The notes under the pieces are model-generated. The model saw nothing but the letters and a program-made list of their open reading frames with translations, had not been told where the DNA came from and ran no database searches. Below are positions 54,461 through 63,926 of a DNA stretch of 64,000 nt, piece by piece. Origin of the DNA: an uncultured Flavihumibacter sp. (lineage in GTDB: Bacteria; Bacteroidota; Bacteroidia; Chitinophagales; Chitinophagaceae). The position numbers and the translations under genes are program-made. How positions within the stretch are numbered: position 1 is the first letter of the stretch; each line of letters opens with the position of its first letter. The stretch is from the NCBI GenBank assembly GCA_902168105.1, contig CABHOY010000028.1, forward strand, positions 26,172 through 90,171. The letters run 5' to 3'.

Positions 54461-54964
54461 ATGCTTGTCTGTGAAACATCCAGGTTAATTATCCGCCAGT
54501 TTACCATTGATGACGCCTCTTTTATTTTCCGGCTACTTAATTCGCCCATCTGGCTGGTTTATATTGGCGACAGGAATATCAGGGGATTGAACGACGCGCG
54601 TAACTACCTCGTAAACGGACCACTGGCCAGTTATGACAGGTTTGGGTTCGGACTATATCTTGTAGCACTCAGGGAAGACAATACACCGGTAGGCATGACA
54701 GGATTGATAAAAAGGAACGGACTGGAGGAAGTAGATATAGGGTTTGCGTTTCTTCCTGAATATACGGGCCAGGGATATGCTTACGAGGCAGCCAGCGCGG
54801 TTAAAGACTATGCTTTAACAACCCTGAAGCTGCCCCGTGTAGCGGCCATTACCACCGAAAAGAACGAACATGCCATCTCTCTGCTTAATAAGATAGGCCT
54901 GCACCACGAAAAGATGGTACGGCTGCCCGGCAACGATATGGAATTTATGTATTTCGTTAATTAG
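54461..54964 (+). CDS. GNAT family N-acetyltransferase (RimJ/RimL type)
   Basis: 167 residues: starts ETSRLIIRQFTIDDASFIFRLLNSPIW, the RimJ/RimL pattern, with a central strand VGMTGLIKR, the acetyl-CoA loop in PEYTGQGYAYEAA and AITTEKNEHAISLLNKIGLHH. It transfers an acetyl group to an amine of unknown identity. Divergent from the YdeI-like gene and convergent with glgX, its stop lies 5 nt from the glgX stop. Confidence 0.9.
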   Translation: MLVCETSRLIIRQFTIDDASFIFRLLNSPIWLVYIGDRNIRGLNDARNYLVNGPLASYDRFGFGLYLVALREDNTPVGMTGLIKRNGLEEVDIGFAFLPEYTGQGYAYEAASAVKDYALTTLKLPRVAAITTEKNEHAISLLNKIGLHHEKMVRLPGNDMEFMYFVN

Positions 54965-54969
54965 CGTAT

Positions 54970-57105
54970 CTATCGGTGCATGAGTGTATGCTTTAGAACG
55001 ACAACGGAACGGGCGTCTACTTTTAATATTCCCTCACCGGTATATTCCTCTTCTCCTCCGCTTATCTGCAGCTCTTTTGTATCCAGCATCTTTTTCCAGT
55101 TATGACCATATTTCTCGGGCGGTAACTTAAAGTCGATCGGTTCATAATGGGCATTGAAAATGATGTAAAAACTATCATCCACTATTTGCTCTCCCTTTGC
55201 GCCGCTTGCATGTAAACCCTTTCCGTTGAAGAATACGGCCATGGACTTTGCAAAGTCGTGGCTCCAATGCTCATCCGACATTTCAGAACCATCCGGAAGG
55301 AACCAGGCAATATCTTCCAGTCCTATCCCTTTAATAGGTTGCCCCTGGAACCAGCGTCTGCGACAAAAGGCCGGATGCGCTTTTCTCAGGGCGATCAGCT
55401 GACGGGTGAATTGCAACAGGTCATGATCTATCTCGTTCCAGTTGACCCACGACAGCTCATTATCCTGGCAATAACCGTTATTATTACCTTGTTGCGTACG
55501 CCCCAGTTCATCACCAGCCACGATCATCGGAACCCCTTGCGACAGTAAAAGCGTAGCAAAGAAGTTACGTTGTTGCCTACGTCTCAGGGCCAGTACCGCT
55601 TCGTCTTCTGTCGGTCCTTCTGCACCGCAATTCCAGGAGCGGTTATGGTCTTCCCCATCATTGTTATTGTCCTGGTTAGCTTCATTATGTTTATCGTTAT
55701 AAGATACGAGGTCAAGCAATGTAAACCCATCATGTGCTGTTACAAAGTTGATACTGGCAGTCGGACTGCGGTAGTCGTTCTTGTAAAGATCAGAACTCCC
55801 GGTGAACCTTTCCGCAAACTCTCCCAACATGCTGTCGGCGCCTCTCCAGTAGTCACGGATACAATCCCTGTATTTTCCGTTCCATTCAGCCCATCCCGGA
55901 GGAAATTTGCCTACCTGATAACCACCTTCGCCAATGTCCCAGGGCTCAGCAATCAATTTTACCTGTGAAATAACCGGGTCCTGATAGATAATATCAAAAA
56001 AGGCGCTCAACCGGTTCACTTCATGCAGCTCACGGGCGAGTGTGGACGCCAGGTCGAACCGGAAACCATCTACATGCATTTCCAATATCCAGTAACGCAG
56101 GCTGTCCATCATCAACCTTAATACATTTGGCAGATAAGCATTAAGGGTGTTACCAGTACCGGTGTAGTCCATATAAAAACGCTTATCCTCTGTTAAGCGG
56201 TAATAAGCTGCATTATCAATTCCCTTGAAAGACAAAGTAGGTCCGAGATGATTCCCCTCCCCTGTATGATTGTACACGACATCCAGAATAACCTCTATAC
56301 CCGCCTGGTGTAATACTTTCACCAATTGTTTGAATTCAGTTACCTGTTCGCCCAGTACACCGCTTGCGGCGTACCTTGCATCGGGCGCAAAAAAACCAAT
56401 GGTATTATATCCCCAGTAATTTGTCAGCCCTTTTTCCACCAGGTGCCTGTCAGCCACAAAATGATGTACGGGCATCAGTTCAACAGCTGTAACCCCCAGT
56501 TCTTTCAGATAATTGATGGTGACGGGATGTGCCATGCCGGCATAGGTACCTCTTATTTCTTCTGGTATGTCCGGATGCTGTTTGGTAAATCCCTTTACAT
56601 GTGTTTCATAAATGATGGATTCATTGTATGGTATCTTTGGCGCTTTGTCATTCTCCCAGTCAAAGTGATCATCAACCACAACACTTTTAGGAATGAACGG
56701 AACACTATCCACATCACTGAAGCTCAGGTCTTCTTCCGGGTCGCCCAACTTATAACCGAACAGCGCGTCGCTCCAATTGATCGTTCCGGCTATAGCTTTG
56801 GCGTAAGGATCTATCAATAACTTCTTTGGATTGAAGCGGTGCCCGTTCTGAGGCTCGTAAGGGCCATATACGCGATAGCCATACAGCTGTCCGGGTTTAA
56901 CATCCGGGAGATAGCAATGCCACACCTGGTGGGAACGTTCCCTGACCTTTATTTTAACAGCTTCAACCTCGTCAGCAGTAGTATTGAACAGACATAATTC
57001 CACACCTGTAGCATTATCTGCATATAAAGAGAAATTCACTCCTTTCCCGTCCCACGTGGCACCTAACGGATAAGGGCTTCCTGGATAAACAACAGTCTGG
57101 TTCAT
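54970..57105 (-). CDS. glgX: Glycogen debranching enzyme
   Basis: 711 residues from the ATG at 57105 (MNQTVVYPGSPYPLGATWDG); the ATG at 57126 adds seven residues. A CBM48 domain (about 8-110) precedes a GH13_11 barrel with DVVYNHT, GFRFDLAS (nucleophile Asp), LIAEPWDIG (acid/base Glu) and VTAHDGFTL (transition-state Asp). GlgX removes alpha-1,6 branches from glycogen or its limit dextrin in the cytoplasm. It lies next to a GH13 alpha-glucosidase and opposite treZ-treY, supplying linear maltodextrins to them. Confidence 0.92.
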   Translation of the reverse strand: MNQTVVYPGSPYPLGATWDGKGVNFSLYADNATGVELCLFNTTADEVEAVKIKVRERSHQVWHCYLPDVKPGQLYGYRVYGPYEPQNGHRFNPKKLLIDPYAKAIAGTINWSDALFGYKLGDPEEDLSFSDVDSVPFIPKSVVVDDHFDWENDKAPKIPYNESIIYETHVKGFTKQHPDIPEEIRGTYAGMAHPVTINYLKELGVTAVELMPVHHFVADRHLVEKGLTNYWGYNTIGFFAPDARYAASGVLGEQVTEFKQLVKVLHQAGIEVILDVVYNHTGEGNHLGPTLSFKGIDNAAYYRLTEDKRFYMDYTGTGNTLNAYLPNVLRLMMDSLRYWILEMHVDGFRFDLASTLARELHEVNRLSAFFDIIYQDPVISQVKLIAEPWDIGEGGYQVGKFPPGWAEWNGKYRDCIRDYWRGADSMLGEFAERFTGSSDLYKNDYRSPTASINFVTAHDGFTLLDLVSYNDKHNEANQDNNNDGEDHNRSWNCGAEGPTEDEAVLALRRRQQRNFFATLLLSQGVPMIVAGDELGRTQQGNNNGYCQDNELSWVNWNEIDHDLLQFTRQLIALRKAHPAFCRRRWFQGQPIKGIGLEDIAWFLPDGSEMSDEHWSHDFAKSMAVFFNGKGLHASGAKGEQIVDDSFYIIFNAHYEPIDFKLPPEKYGHNWKKMLDTKELQISGGEEEYTGEGILKVDARSVVVLKHTLMHR

Positions 57106-57185
57106 AATAATTGATTGGCCTCCCACTTTCTCTTCCCTTGATGAGGAAGAGAAAGCAAGGAGTGTTATTTACTTAATGAAAAAAG

Positions 57186-59003
57186 TCAGGTAGCAAGTTC
57201 ATTGGACTCCAGACTTGAGTTTTGTTCTTTTATTTGCGTTGCAGGTAATGCGGCTGTAAAAGCTTCCGCTTCATCCTGCAAAGGCGGCAGATCTGTTGGT
57301 AGCGGACCAAAGATCAGGGCCTGGTAAGGCGATAGTGTCACCGTGTCATTTTCAAGTCTGAATGAGAGTATGTTATTCACCAGGGGCTCGGTGCCGGTAT
57401 CCAGCACGAATGGCAATTTATATAACACTTCCTCTTTAGAAAAGTTGAGTATTATCAAAAGCTTTTCTTCATCCAGGGTACGGGTATAAGTATATACCTG
57501 CGGATGATCAGCATCTAATAGCTCGTACGCGCCATAGACCAGCACTGCTTTATGCTTTCTCAACAGTACCAGCTGGCGGAAATATTGAAGGATTGAGCGC
57601 TCATCTTTGTCTTGAACTGCCGCATTGATCAGTTTGTAATTATCATTGATCTTCAGCCAGGGCTTTCCTGTGGTAAAACCAGCATTAGGTGAATTATCCC
57701 AGGGGAAAGGTGTCCTCCCGTTATCTCTGCCGGTTATTTGCGCATCTTTAAGAAAATGATCCAGATCCCCACCCTGACTTTTCACATACTTGTACATATT
57801 GATCGTCTCAATATCCTTATAGTCTTCTATTTTCTCAAACCGGATATTGGTCATTCCGAGTTCGTCACCGTAATAGAAGATAGGCGTAGCCCGCATGGTA
57901 AGCAGGAAAGTGATCAACATCTTTGCAGAAATCTCACGGTATTGCTCTTCATCAGTCCCCCAACGGCTTACCATCCTGGGCTGGTCATGATTCCCGAGGT
58001 ATACAGTACCCCATCCATCCTGTTCGAATACCTTATCCCAGTCCGTATATAGTTGCTTGAATTTCTTAAGGTCCAATCCGCCCGGTTCCAAACGTTTATA
58101 TCCCTCCTTTGCAAACCCAAGTTGCACACCTTCAAAATGGTACAGCATATGCAACTCCTTACGATCTTCCTTCACAAATAGCAGTGCTTCATCCTTTGCA
58201 ATACCGGATGCTTCAGCCAGCGTGGTTACATCCGGCCTGTTCAGCGTTTCACGATGCATTTCCTGGAGGTATTCGTGCAGATGCGGACCATGTGCATAAT
58301 ACCTGGCCCAGTCTGACTGGTATTCCTCCTTTACGATCTTTTCTACTTCCGGCCAGGTGGTATCTTTTGAGATATAACAGATGGCATCCATTCTGAAACC
58401 GTCTACACCTTTATCAAACCAGAAGCGCATAACATCATAGATCGCCTTACGGACCTCCCCGTTTTCCCAGTTGAGGTCCGGCATCTTTTCGGAGAAATAA
58501 TGAAGATAGTAGGAGTCAGTAGCTTTGTTGTAGGTCCAGGCATTACCTGCAGGATCAAAATGGCTGTACCTGTGCGGAGGTTTTCCTTTTTCCGCCGGCC
58601 ACCAATGGTAATACTTATAATATGGATTATCCCGCGATTGCCTGGCTTCTGTAAACCACGGATGCTCATCACTGGTGTGATTTACTATAATATCCATCAT
58701 CAGGCGGATCTTCCTGTCATGCAATCCTTTTATCAGCATGTCAATGTCTTCCATTGTTCCCATCTCCTTCATGACATCATAGAAATCGCTGATATCATAT
58801 CCATTATCATCATTAGGAGATTTATAAACGGGATTTAACCAGACCATATCTATACCCAGACCTGCTATATAGTCCAGCTTAGATATGATGCCCTGCAGAT
58901 CCCCAATACCATCACCATTGCTATCTTTAAAACTCCATGGATAGATCTGGTAAATTATTGACTCTTTCCACCAGTTTTTATCCCTGATTACTTTATTTGA
59001 CAT
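57186..59003 (-). CDS. GH13 alpha-glucosidase (oligo-1,6-glucosidase type)
   Basis: 605 residues, no signal peptide. GH13_31 features: WWKESIIYQIYPWSFKDSNGDGIGDLQGI, DIIVNHTSDEHPWF, GFRMDAICYI (nucleophile Asp), TLAEASG (acid/base Glu) and LGNHDQPR (transition-state Asp), then a C-terminal beta domain and about 30 extra polar residues. It should release glucose from short maltooligosaccharides or isomaltose; a trehalose-type activity cannot be excluded. It is 80 nt upstream of glgX on the same strand, likely one operon. Confidence 0.85.
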   Translation of the reverse strand: MSNKVIRDKNWWKESIIYQIYPWSFKDSNGDGIGDLQGIISKLDYIAGLGIDMVWLNPVYKSPNDDNGYDISDFYDVMKEMGTMEDIDMLIKGLHDRKIRLMMDIIVNHTSDEHPWFTEARQSRDNPYYKYYHWWPAEKGKPPHRYSHFDPAGNAWTYNKATDSYYLHYFSEKMPDLNWENGEVRKAIYDVMRFWFDKGVDGFRMDAICYISKDTTWPEVEKIVKEEYQSDWARYYAHGPHLHEYLQEMHRETLNRPDVTTLAEASGIAKDEALLFVKEDRKELHMLYHFEGVQLGFAKEGYKRLEPGGLDLKKFKQLYTDWDKVFEQDGWGTVYLGNHDQPRMVSRWGTDEEQYREISAKMLITFLLTMRATPIFYYGDELGMTNIRFEKIEDYKDIETINMYKYVKSQGGDLDHFLKDAQITGRDNGRTPFPWDNSPNAGFTTGKPWLKINDNYKLINAAVQDKDERSILQYFRQLVLLRKHKAVLVYGAYELLDADHPQVYTYTRTLDEEKLLIILNFSKEEVLYKLPFVLDTGTEPLVNNILSFRLENDTVTLSPYQALIFGPLPTDLPPLQDEAEAFTAALPATQIKEQNSSLESNELAT

Positions 59004-59080
59004 AGATCCACATTTCGGGTTAATGACATTATCATCTGCAAAAACCCTGCACAGGTCACTTAACTATATGAATACCCAAG

Positions 59081-59088
59081 TAAATTTG
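59081..59088 (+). promoter_or_regulatory. Likely -7 element (TAAATTTG) of treZY
   Basis: A full TAnnTTTG match in the divergent region between the GH13 and treZ genes, about 120 nt before the proposed treZ start. No clear -33 box. Confidence 0.35.
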
Positions 59089-59210
59089 CTTTTCCTCGTC
59101 ATACTGTAGAAATAGCGCCGCATCGCTTCCACATTATCAGTTGTGCGTATCGTCTCTATTAGTAAGCTTTTTGTACTGGCATACTATTTTCACTTTTCCT
59201 GCAAAAAACC

Positions 59211-61037
59211 TTGACAGACAATTATACTTTTGCAGGGGCCGCTTTGCAGCCTGGTGGTACATGCAAATTCAGCGTTTGGGCGCCCTTCCGAAAACAAATG
59301 GTGTTATCACTTCTTCAGCCTCAACAGACGACTTACAGTATGGAACGTGATGAACGCGGATACTGGCATGTACAGGTTGATAACGTAGAGGCAGGTACCC
59401 GTTACAAATATATACCGGATGAAGAGGCGCCTCTTCCAGACCCTGCCTCGCGCTATCAACCGGAGGGAGTACATGGTCCATCCGAAGTGGTAGACACGCA
59501 TTTCGAATGGACAGACAAGACCTGGCAGGGACTTGAGCTGCACGAGCTGATCATCTACGAATTGCATACCGGCACTTTTTCTTCTACGCATGACTTTCAG
59601 GGAATTATTGATCGCTTGGAATACCTGCGTTCGCTGGGGATTACTGCTATAGAGATCATGCCTGTCGCCCAGTTTCCCGGCGACCGCAACTGGGGTTATG
59701 ACGGTGTTTACCCATTTGCGGTACAACATTCCTACGGCGGCGTAAAGGGGCTGAAGGCACTTGTTAATGCGGCGCACCAGCATGGCATTGCCGTTATTCT
59801 TGATGTTGTGTACAATCACCTGGGTCCGGAAGGCAACTACTTTTCTCAATATGGCCCATGGTTCACTGATAAATACAAAACGCCCTGGGGACCCGCTATA
59901 AATTTCGACGATGCCTGGTGTGATGCTGTCAGAGGCTACTATATACAGAATGCATTGATGTGGCTGGACGAGTTTCATATTGATGGTTTACGCATGGATG
60001 CTGTACATGCCATATGGGATTGCAGTGCAAAACACTTTACGGCAGAGTTATCAGAAAAAGTTGATAACCTCCAGACGAGCCTGGGCAAGAAGAAATTTCT
60101 GATCGCAGAACTTGATCTTAATAGTCCCCGGTATATCACCCCTCGTGAGCAAGGAGGTTATGGAATGCATGGACAATGGATAGATGAGTTTCATCATGCA
60201 TTGCGCAGCCTGCTTACCGGAGATGTAAACGGATATTACGCAGACTTCGGCGGACTCGCGCCGCTGGCGAAATCATTCCGTAACTCTTACGTATATACCG
60301 GCCAGTATTCAATGGTACGTAAGAGAAATTTCGGGATCGATCCTTCAGGAAAAGATTATCATCAATTCATTGTCTTCGCTCAAAATCATGATCAGATCGG
60401 CAACCGTATGTTAGGCGATCGTCTGAATACCAATATTCCTTTCGAAGCGCAAAAACTAGCGGCAGCCGTGCTATTATTATCTCCACATGTCCCGATGCTC
60501 TTCATGGGCGAGGAGTACGGGGAAACACGGCCATTCCAGTTCTTCACCAGTCACAGCGACAAAGACCTGATAGCAGCAGTTACTGAAGGTCGCAGGGAAG
60601 AATTTGCCTCATTCGCGTGGGAAGGTGAAGTACCTGATCCGCAATCGGATGACACTTTTAATAATTCAACTCTCAGCTGGGACACAACGTCTGACCACGC
60701 AAAAGCATTAACAGAGCTCTATCGTTTCCTCATTGCCTTCAGGAGAACAAGAACGGCTATGCTAAACACCTCTCGTGACAGTGTGACCGTCCACACACCA
60801 TCAACGCATTTATTGGTAGTTGAACGTTCAGCAAAGGAGGACAAGCTTCTATTATTGTTCAACTTCAGCGAACATACTGTTCAATACATACACAACGGAG
60901 ATGAAACACTGGAAAAGAAATTCGACTCTGGTGCTGCTATATGGAATGGACCGGGGAGCGACGCACCTGATGAAGCTAAATCATCAGCAGTTATAACATT
61001 ACAACCATACTCAGCTATCGTATATGAACTCATATAA
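59211..61037 (+). CDS. treZ: Malto-oligosyltrehalose trehalohydrolase
   Basis: 608 residues from a TTG at 59211. The next in-frame ATG (residue 30) would cut off FSVWAPF, the start of the CBM48 domain, so a TTG start (or another unusual start further up) is needed. A CBM48 domain (about 1-95) precedes a GH13_10 barrel: DVVYNHLGPEGNY, GLRMDAVHAIWD (nucleophile Asp), LIAELDLNSPRY (acid/base Glu) and FAQNHDQIGNR. It cleaves trehalose off maltooligosyl-trehalose made by TreY. The treY start overlaps its 3' end by 14 bp. Confidence 0.92.
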   Translation: MTDNYTFAGAALQPGGTCKFSVWAPFRKQMVLSLLQPQQTTYSMERDERGYWHVQVDNVEAGTRYKYIPDEEAPLPDPASRYQPEGVHGPSEVVDTHFEWTDKTWQGLELHELIIYELHTGTFSSTHDFQGIIDRLEYLRSLGITAIEIMPVAQFPGDRNWGYDGVYPFAVQHSYGGVKGLKALVNAAHQHGIAVILDVVYNHLGPEGNYFSQYGPWFTDKYKTPWGPAINFDDAWCDAVRGYYIQNALMWLDEFHIDGLRMDAVHAIWDCSAKHFTAELSEKVDNLQTSLGKKKFLIAELDLNSPRYITPREQGGYGMHGQWIDEFHHALRSLLTGDVNGYYADFGGLAPLAKSFRNSYVYTGQYSMVRKRNFGIDPSGKDYHQFIVFAQNHDQIGNRMLGDRLNTNIPFEAQKLAAAVLLLSPHVPMLFMGEEYGETRPFQFFTSHSDKDLIAAVTEGRREEFASFAWEGEVPDPQSDDTFNNSTLSWDTTSDHAKALTELYRFLIAFRRTRTAMLNTSRDSVTVHTPSTHLLVVERSAKEDKLLLLFNFSEHTVQYIHNGDETLEKKFDSGAAIWNGPGSDAPDEAKSSAVITLQPYSAIVYELI

Positions 61038-63648
61038 TCCACCTTCAGCTACTTACCGTTTACAGCTACATGGAGACTTTACTTTCGATGCGTTAAAAGA
61101 CATCCTGGACTATCTGCATATGCTGGGTGTTTCCACCATATATTCCTCTCCAATATTTACTGCAACGCCTGGAAGTATGCATGGTTATGATGTAACGGAA
61201 CCTCATCAGATCAATCCGGCGATCGGCACCATCGAACAACTGCGTGAAATAAAGAAAACCCTGCAGCAAAAAGACATGACGTGGTTACAGGATATTGTGC
61301 CTAATCACATGGCATTTCATCCTTCCAATGCCCGTCTGTACGACGTAATGGAGCGAGGCCCCTTATCTCCGTATTATGATTATTTCGACATAGACTGGCA
61401 ACACCTGGAATTATCAAGCAAAGTAATGACGCCATTCCTGGGAAAACCATTGGATGCCTGTATAACAGATGGCGAAATAAAACTCATACTGACTGATCAG
61501 GGGTATGCCATCAGTTATTTTGAACAGACATTTCCGCTGTCTATTTCTGCATATGACAACTTACAATCTATTCTGACGGACAGCGATGCCAAACCCGCAT
61601 ATGAATTATTAGATACGCTTTACCAGCATGCTAATACAGGTGCAGCGCTGAAGGACTGGCAGCAGATGAAACATCAGTTGTATACATCTGCAAATCAAGC
61701 ATTATTGAAAGGCATTGCTGAACGTGTCAATAGCGACAAGCAATTGCTGGCGACCATTATGCAACAGCAGTATTATCATTTATGTAATTGGCAGGAAGCT
61801 GATAAACAGATCAATTACCGCCGGTTTTTTACCGTCAATGAGTTGATCACGCTCAGAATGGAATCGCCCGCTGTATTTGATGAATATCATACTTTCCTGC
61901 ACAGTCTTTACAGGGAGGAATTGATCCAGGGGCTTCGTATAGATCATATAGATGGTTTACGGGACCCGGAAACCTATATTCAACGGTTAAGACTTCTGTT
62001 TGGCAGTAGCTGTTATATCATTGCTGAAAAGATCCTCGAAAGCCAGGAGAATATACCTTCCGACTGGGCGTTACAGGGTACCAGCGGGTATGAATTTCTT
62101 TCCATTACTAATCATTTGCTGACTAACCTGGCAGGCGAAAAACAATTACAGGCACTCTACAAGGAGTTGTTCCCTGATACCGCCAATTACCAGGACATCG
62201 TATTTGAAAAGAAGAGGCTGATCCTGGAGCGATATATGGGTGGCGAATGGGAGAACCTTGTCCGATACTGTTATGCCTTAAAACTGGCTGATGCACGTAC
62301 TAATCGCGATCAACTGAAAGAAGCTCTTGCTTTGTTTATTGTCTGCCTTCCCATTTACCGGCTCTACCCTGCTCATTGGCCGTTGGATCATTATTCAGAA
62401 GAGATCATCCGTACCACCTTCGCCAGCATGCGTTCCATGAATCGTCTTGCCGAAACGGAGATAGCGCTGCTTGAATCTCTATGGGAAGATATTCCTGATG
62501 GTGAAAAGGCCCGTAACAGGCTACTTTTTCTCCAGCGACTGATGCAGTTCACCGGTCCTGTTACAGCTAAAGGTGTAGAAGATACCACCTTTTATGTGTA
62601 CAATGCCCTACTATCACACAATGAGGTAGGTGATAGTCCGGCGATAACCGGCTTTTCCACCGATGCTTTCCATCAACGGCTGATGGCCCGGCAACAGCAC
62701 ACACCTTCTTCTCTGAATACTACTGCTACCCATGATACCAAACGCGGAGAAGATGGCCGTATTCGCCTGAATATGCTGTCCCTGATGCCGGATGTGTGGC
62801 AGCAAGAGGTTACCCTCTGGAGAGACTTAAACGGCCCTTCTGGCCTCACTCCCGACGATGAATACTTTATTTACCAGTCCATTATTGCTGGTTTTCCGGC
62901 AGATGGCATTGTTACACCAGTTTACATTGAGCGCTTGCAGCAATACTTTATTAAAGCCATCCGTGAAGCGAAAGTCAATACCTCCTGGGCAGCTCCTGAA
63001 ACGGAATACGAGACCAATGGCACCAATTTCATACAGCAAATTCTGACGGATGAAAATGGCTTTGTCGAAAGTGTCCGCTCTTTAGTTGATAAAGTCAATC
63101 AGTATGCTTTTATTAGCTCACTCGCTCAAGTGTTGATAAAAATAACTGCTCCCGGCATTCCGGACATCTACCAGGGCTGTGAACTATGGGACTATAGCTA
63201 TGTTGATCCCGACAATCGTCGGCCGGTAGACTATGCCGTCCGCAAACAATATCTCAAATCCATCATTGCGAAAGAAAATACGCCGGAGTTCTTCAGTTAT
63301 CTTTCAGAACACCGGAAACAGGGATTGGAGAAATTATTTGTGACCTGGAAGGCGCTGAATTTCCGTCGTACACATGCTGATCTTTTTCTGACTGGCGATT
63401 ATATTCCTTTACAATGCAGTTCTGAAAAGGTAGTGGCATTTGCCAGGGTACTACGGCAACAGTGGGTGGTTGTTCTCTTCCCCTTACCAGGAGAGCTGGA
63501 CACGACTGCTTCGGTCTTACTACCTGCTGGTGCTCCGCTGTCCTGGCGGAACATTTTTACCGGTGAAATGTTAGATAGTAAAGGAAAAATATCAGTGGCA
63601 GATGTCTTTAAAACTTTCCCAATGGGACTGCTGACAAATGAAGTTTGA
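61024..63648 (+). CDS. treY: Malto-oligosyltrehalose synthase
   Basis: 874 residues. Family motifs: PSATYRLQLHGDFTF at the N-terminus, MHGYDV, DIVPNHMAF, GLRIDHIDGLRDP (nucleophile Asp), IIAEKILE (acid/base Glu), TATHDTKRGEDGRIRL and the C-terminal PGIPDIYQGCELWDYSYVDPDNRRPVDY. TreY turns the reducing-end alpha-1,4 bond of a maltodextrin into the alpha-1,1 bond of trehalose; TreZ then releases free trehalose. Start overlaps treZ, so translation is coupled. Confidence 0.93.
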   Translation: MNSYNPPSATYRLQLHGDFTFDALKDILDYLHMLGVSTIYSSPIFTATPGSMHGYDVTEPHQINPAIGTIEQLREIKKTLQQKDMTWLQDIVPNHMAFHPSNARLYDVMERGPLSPYYDYFDIDWQHLELSSKVMTPFLGKPLDACITDGEIKLILTDQGYAISYFEQTFPLSISAYDNLQSILTDSDAKPAYELLDTLYQHANTGAALKDWQQMKHQLYTSANQALLKGIAERVNSDKQLLATIMQQQYYHLCNWQEADKQINYRRFFTVNELITLRMESPAVFDEYHTFLHSLYREELIQGLRIDHIDGLRDPETYIQRLRLLFGSSCYIIAEKILESQENIPSDWALQGTSGYEFLSITNHLLTNLAGEKQLQALYKELFPDTANYQDIVFEKKRLILERYMGGEWENLVRYCYALKLADARTNRDQLKEALALFIVCLPIYRLYPAHWPLDHYSEEIIRTTFASMRSMNRLAETEIALLESLWEDIPDGEKARNRLLFLQRLMQFTGPVTAKGVEDTTFYVYNALLSHNEVGDSPAITGFSTDAFHQRLMARQQHTPSSLNTTATHDTKRGEDGRIRLNMLSLMPDVWQQEVTLWRDLNGPSGLTPDDEYFIYQSIIAGFPADGIVTPVYIERLQQYFIKAIREAKVNTSWAAPETEYETNGTNFIQQILTDENGFVESVRSLVDKVNQYAFISSLAQVLIKITAPGIPDIYQGCELWDYSYVDPDNRRPVDYAVRKQYLKSIIAKENTPEFFSYLSEHRKQGLEKLFVTWKALNFRRTHADLFLTGDYIPLQCSSEKVVAFARVLRQQWVVVLFPLPGELDTTASVLLPAGAPLSWRNIFTGEMLDSKGKISVADVFKTFPMGLLTNEV

Positions 63649-63655
63649 AAAAAAA

Positions 63656-63686
63656 TTTGTTGGTTTTAAAAAAGTTTCTACATTTG
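63656..63686 (+). promoter_or_regulatory. Promoter of tRNA-Leu
   Basis: TTTG (63656-63659), 19 nt, TACATTTG (63679-63686): consensus boxes at ideal spacing, 25 nt before the tRNA 5' end. Confidence 0.75.
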
Positions 63687-63710
63687 CACTCCCTGACACG
63701 GAAATCAGTT

Positions 63711-63794
63711 GCCCAGATGGCGAAATTGGTAGACGCACTGTGTTCAGGTCGCAGCGCTCGCAAGGGTGTGCTGGTTCGAATCCAGTTCTGGGCA
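63711..63794 (+). tRNA. tRNA-Leu (CAG anticodon)
   Basis: 84 nt. The acceptor stem GCCCAGA pairs with TCTGGGC (63787-63793) with discriminator A. The anticodon stem CTGTG/CGCAG holds loop TTCAGGT, giving anticodon CAG. A long variable arm (class II) and T arm CTGGTTCGAATCCAG are present. CCA is not encoded. Confidence 0.95.
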
Positions 63795-63802
63795 CACTAG
63801 TG

Positions 63803-63838
63803 GAAAGGTCGGAGAAATCTCCGGCCTTTCTTTTTTTG
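63803..63838 (+). terminator. Terminator of tRNA-Leu
   Basis: A 12-bp stem (63803-63814 with 63819-63830, one G-T pair) followed by TTTTTTT. Confidence 0.85.
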
Positions 63839-63889
63839 TCTTCTTCTGAGCCAGCTCTGGGCCTGCTTTTTCAGGATCAAGACCAAAAG

Positions 63890-63919
63890 TTGTGGAGCAG
63901 AACAAATTTTCTAGTTTTG
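63890..63919 (+). promoter_or_regulatory. Promoter of the right-edge ORF
   Basis: TTG (63890-63892), 19 nt, TAGTTTTG (63912-63919). The -7 box ends 7 nt before the ATG at 63927, a very short leader. Confidence 0.5.
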
Positions 63920-63926
63920 TGGTAGA

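Noticed and set aside
59307..59978. 223-codon minus-strand ORF
   Set aside because: Antisense to treZ catalytic region; shadow.
63638..63925. 95-codon ORF across the tRNA
   Set aside because: It reads through the tRNA and its terminator, so it is not a gene.
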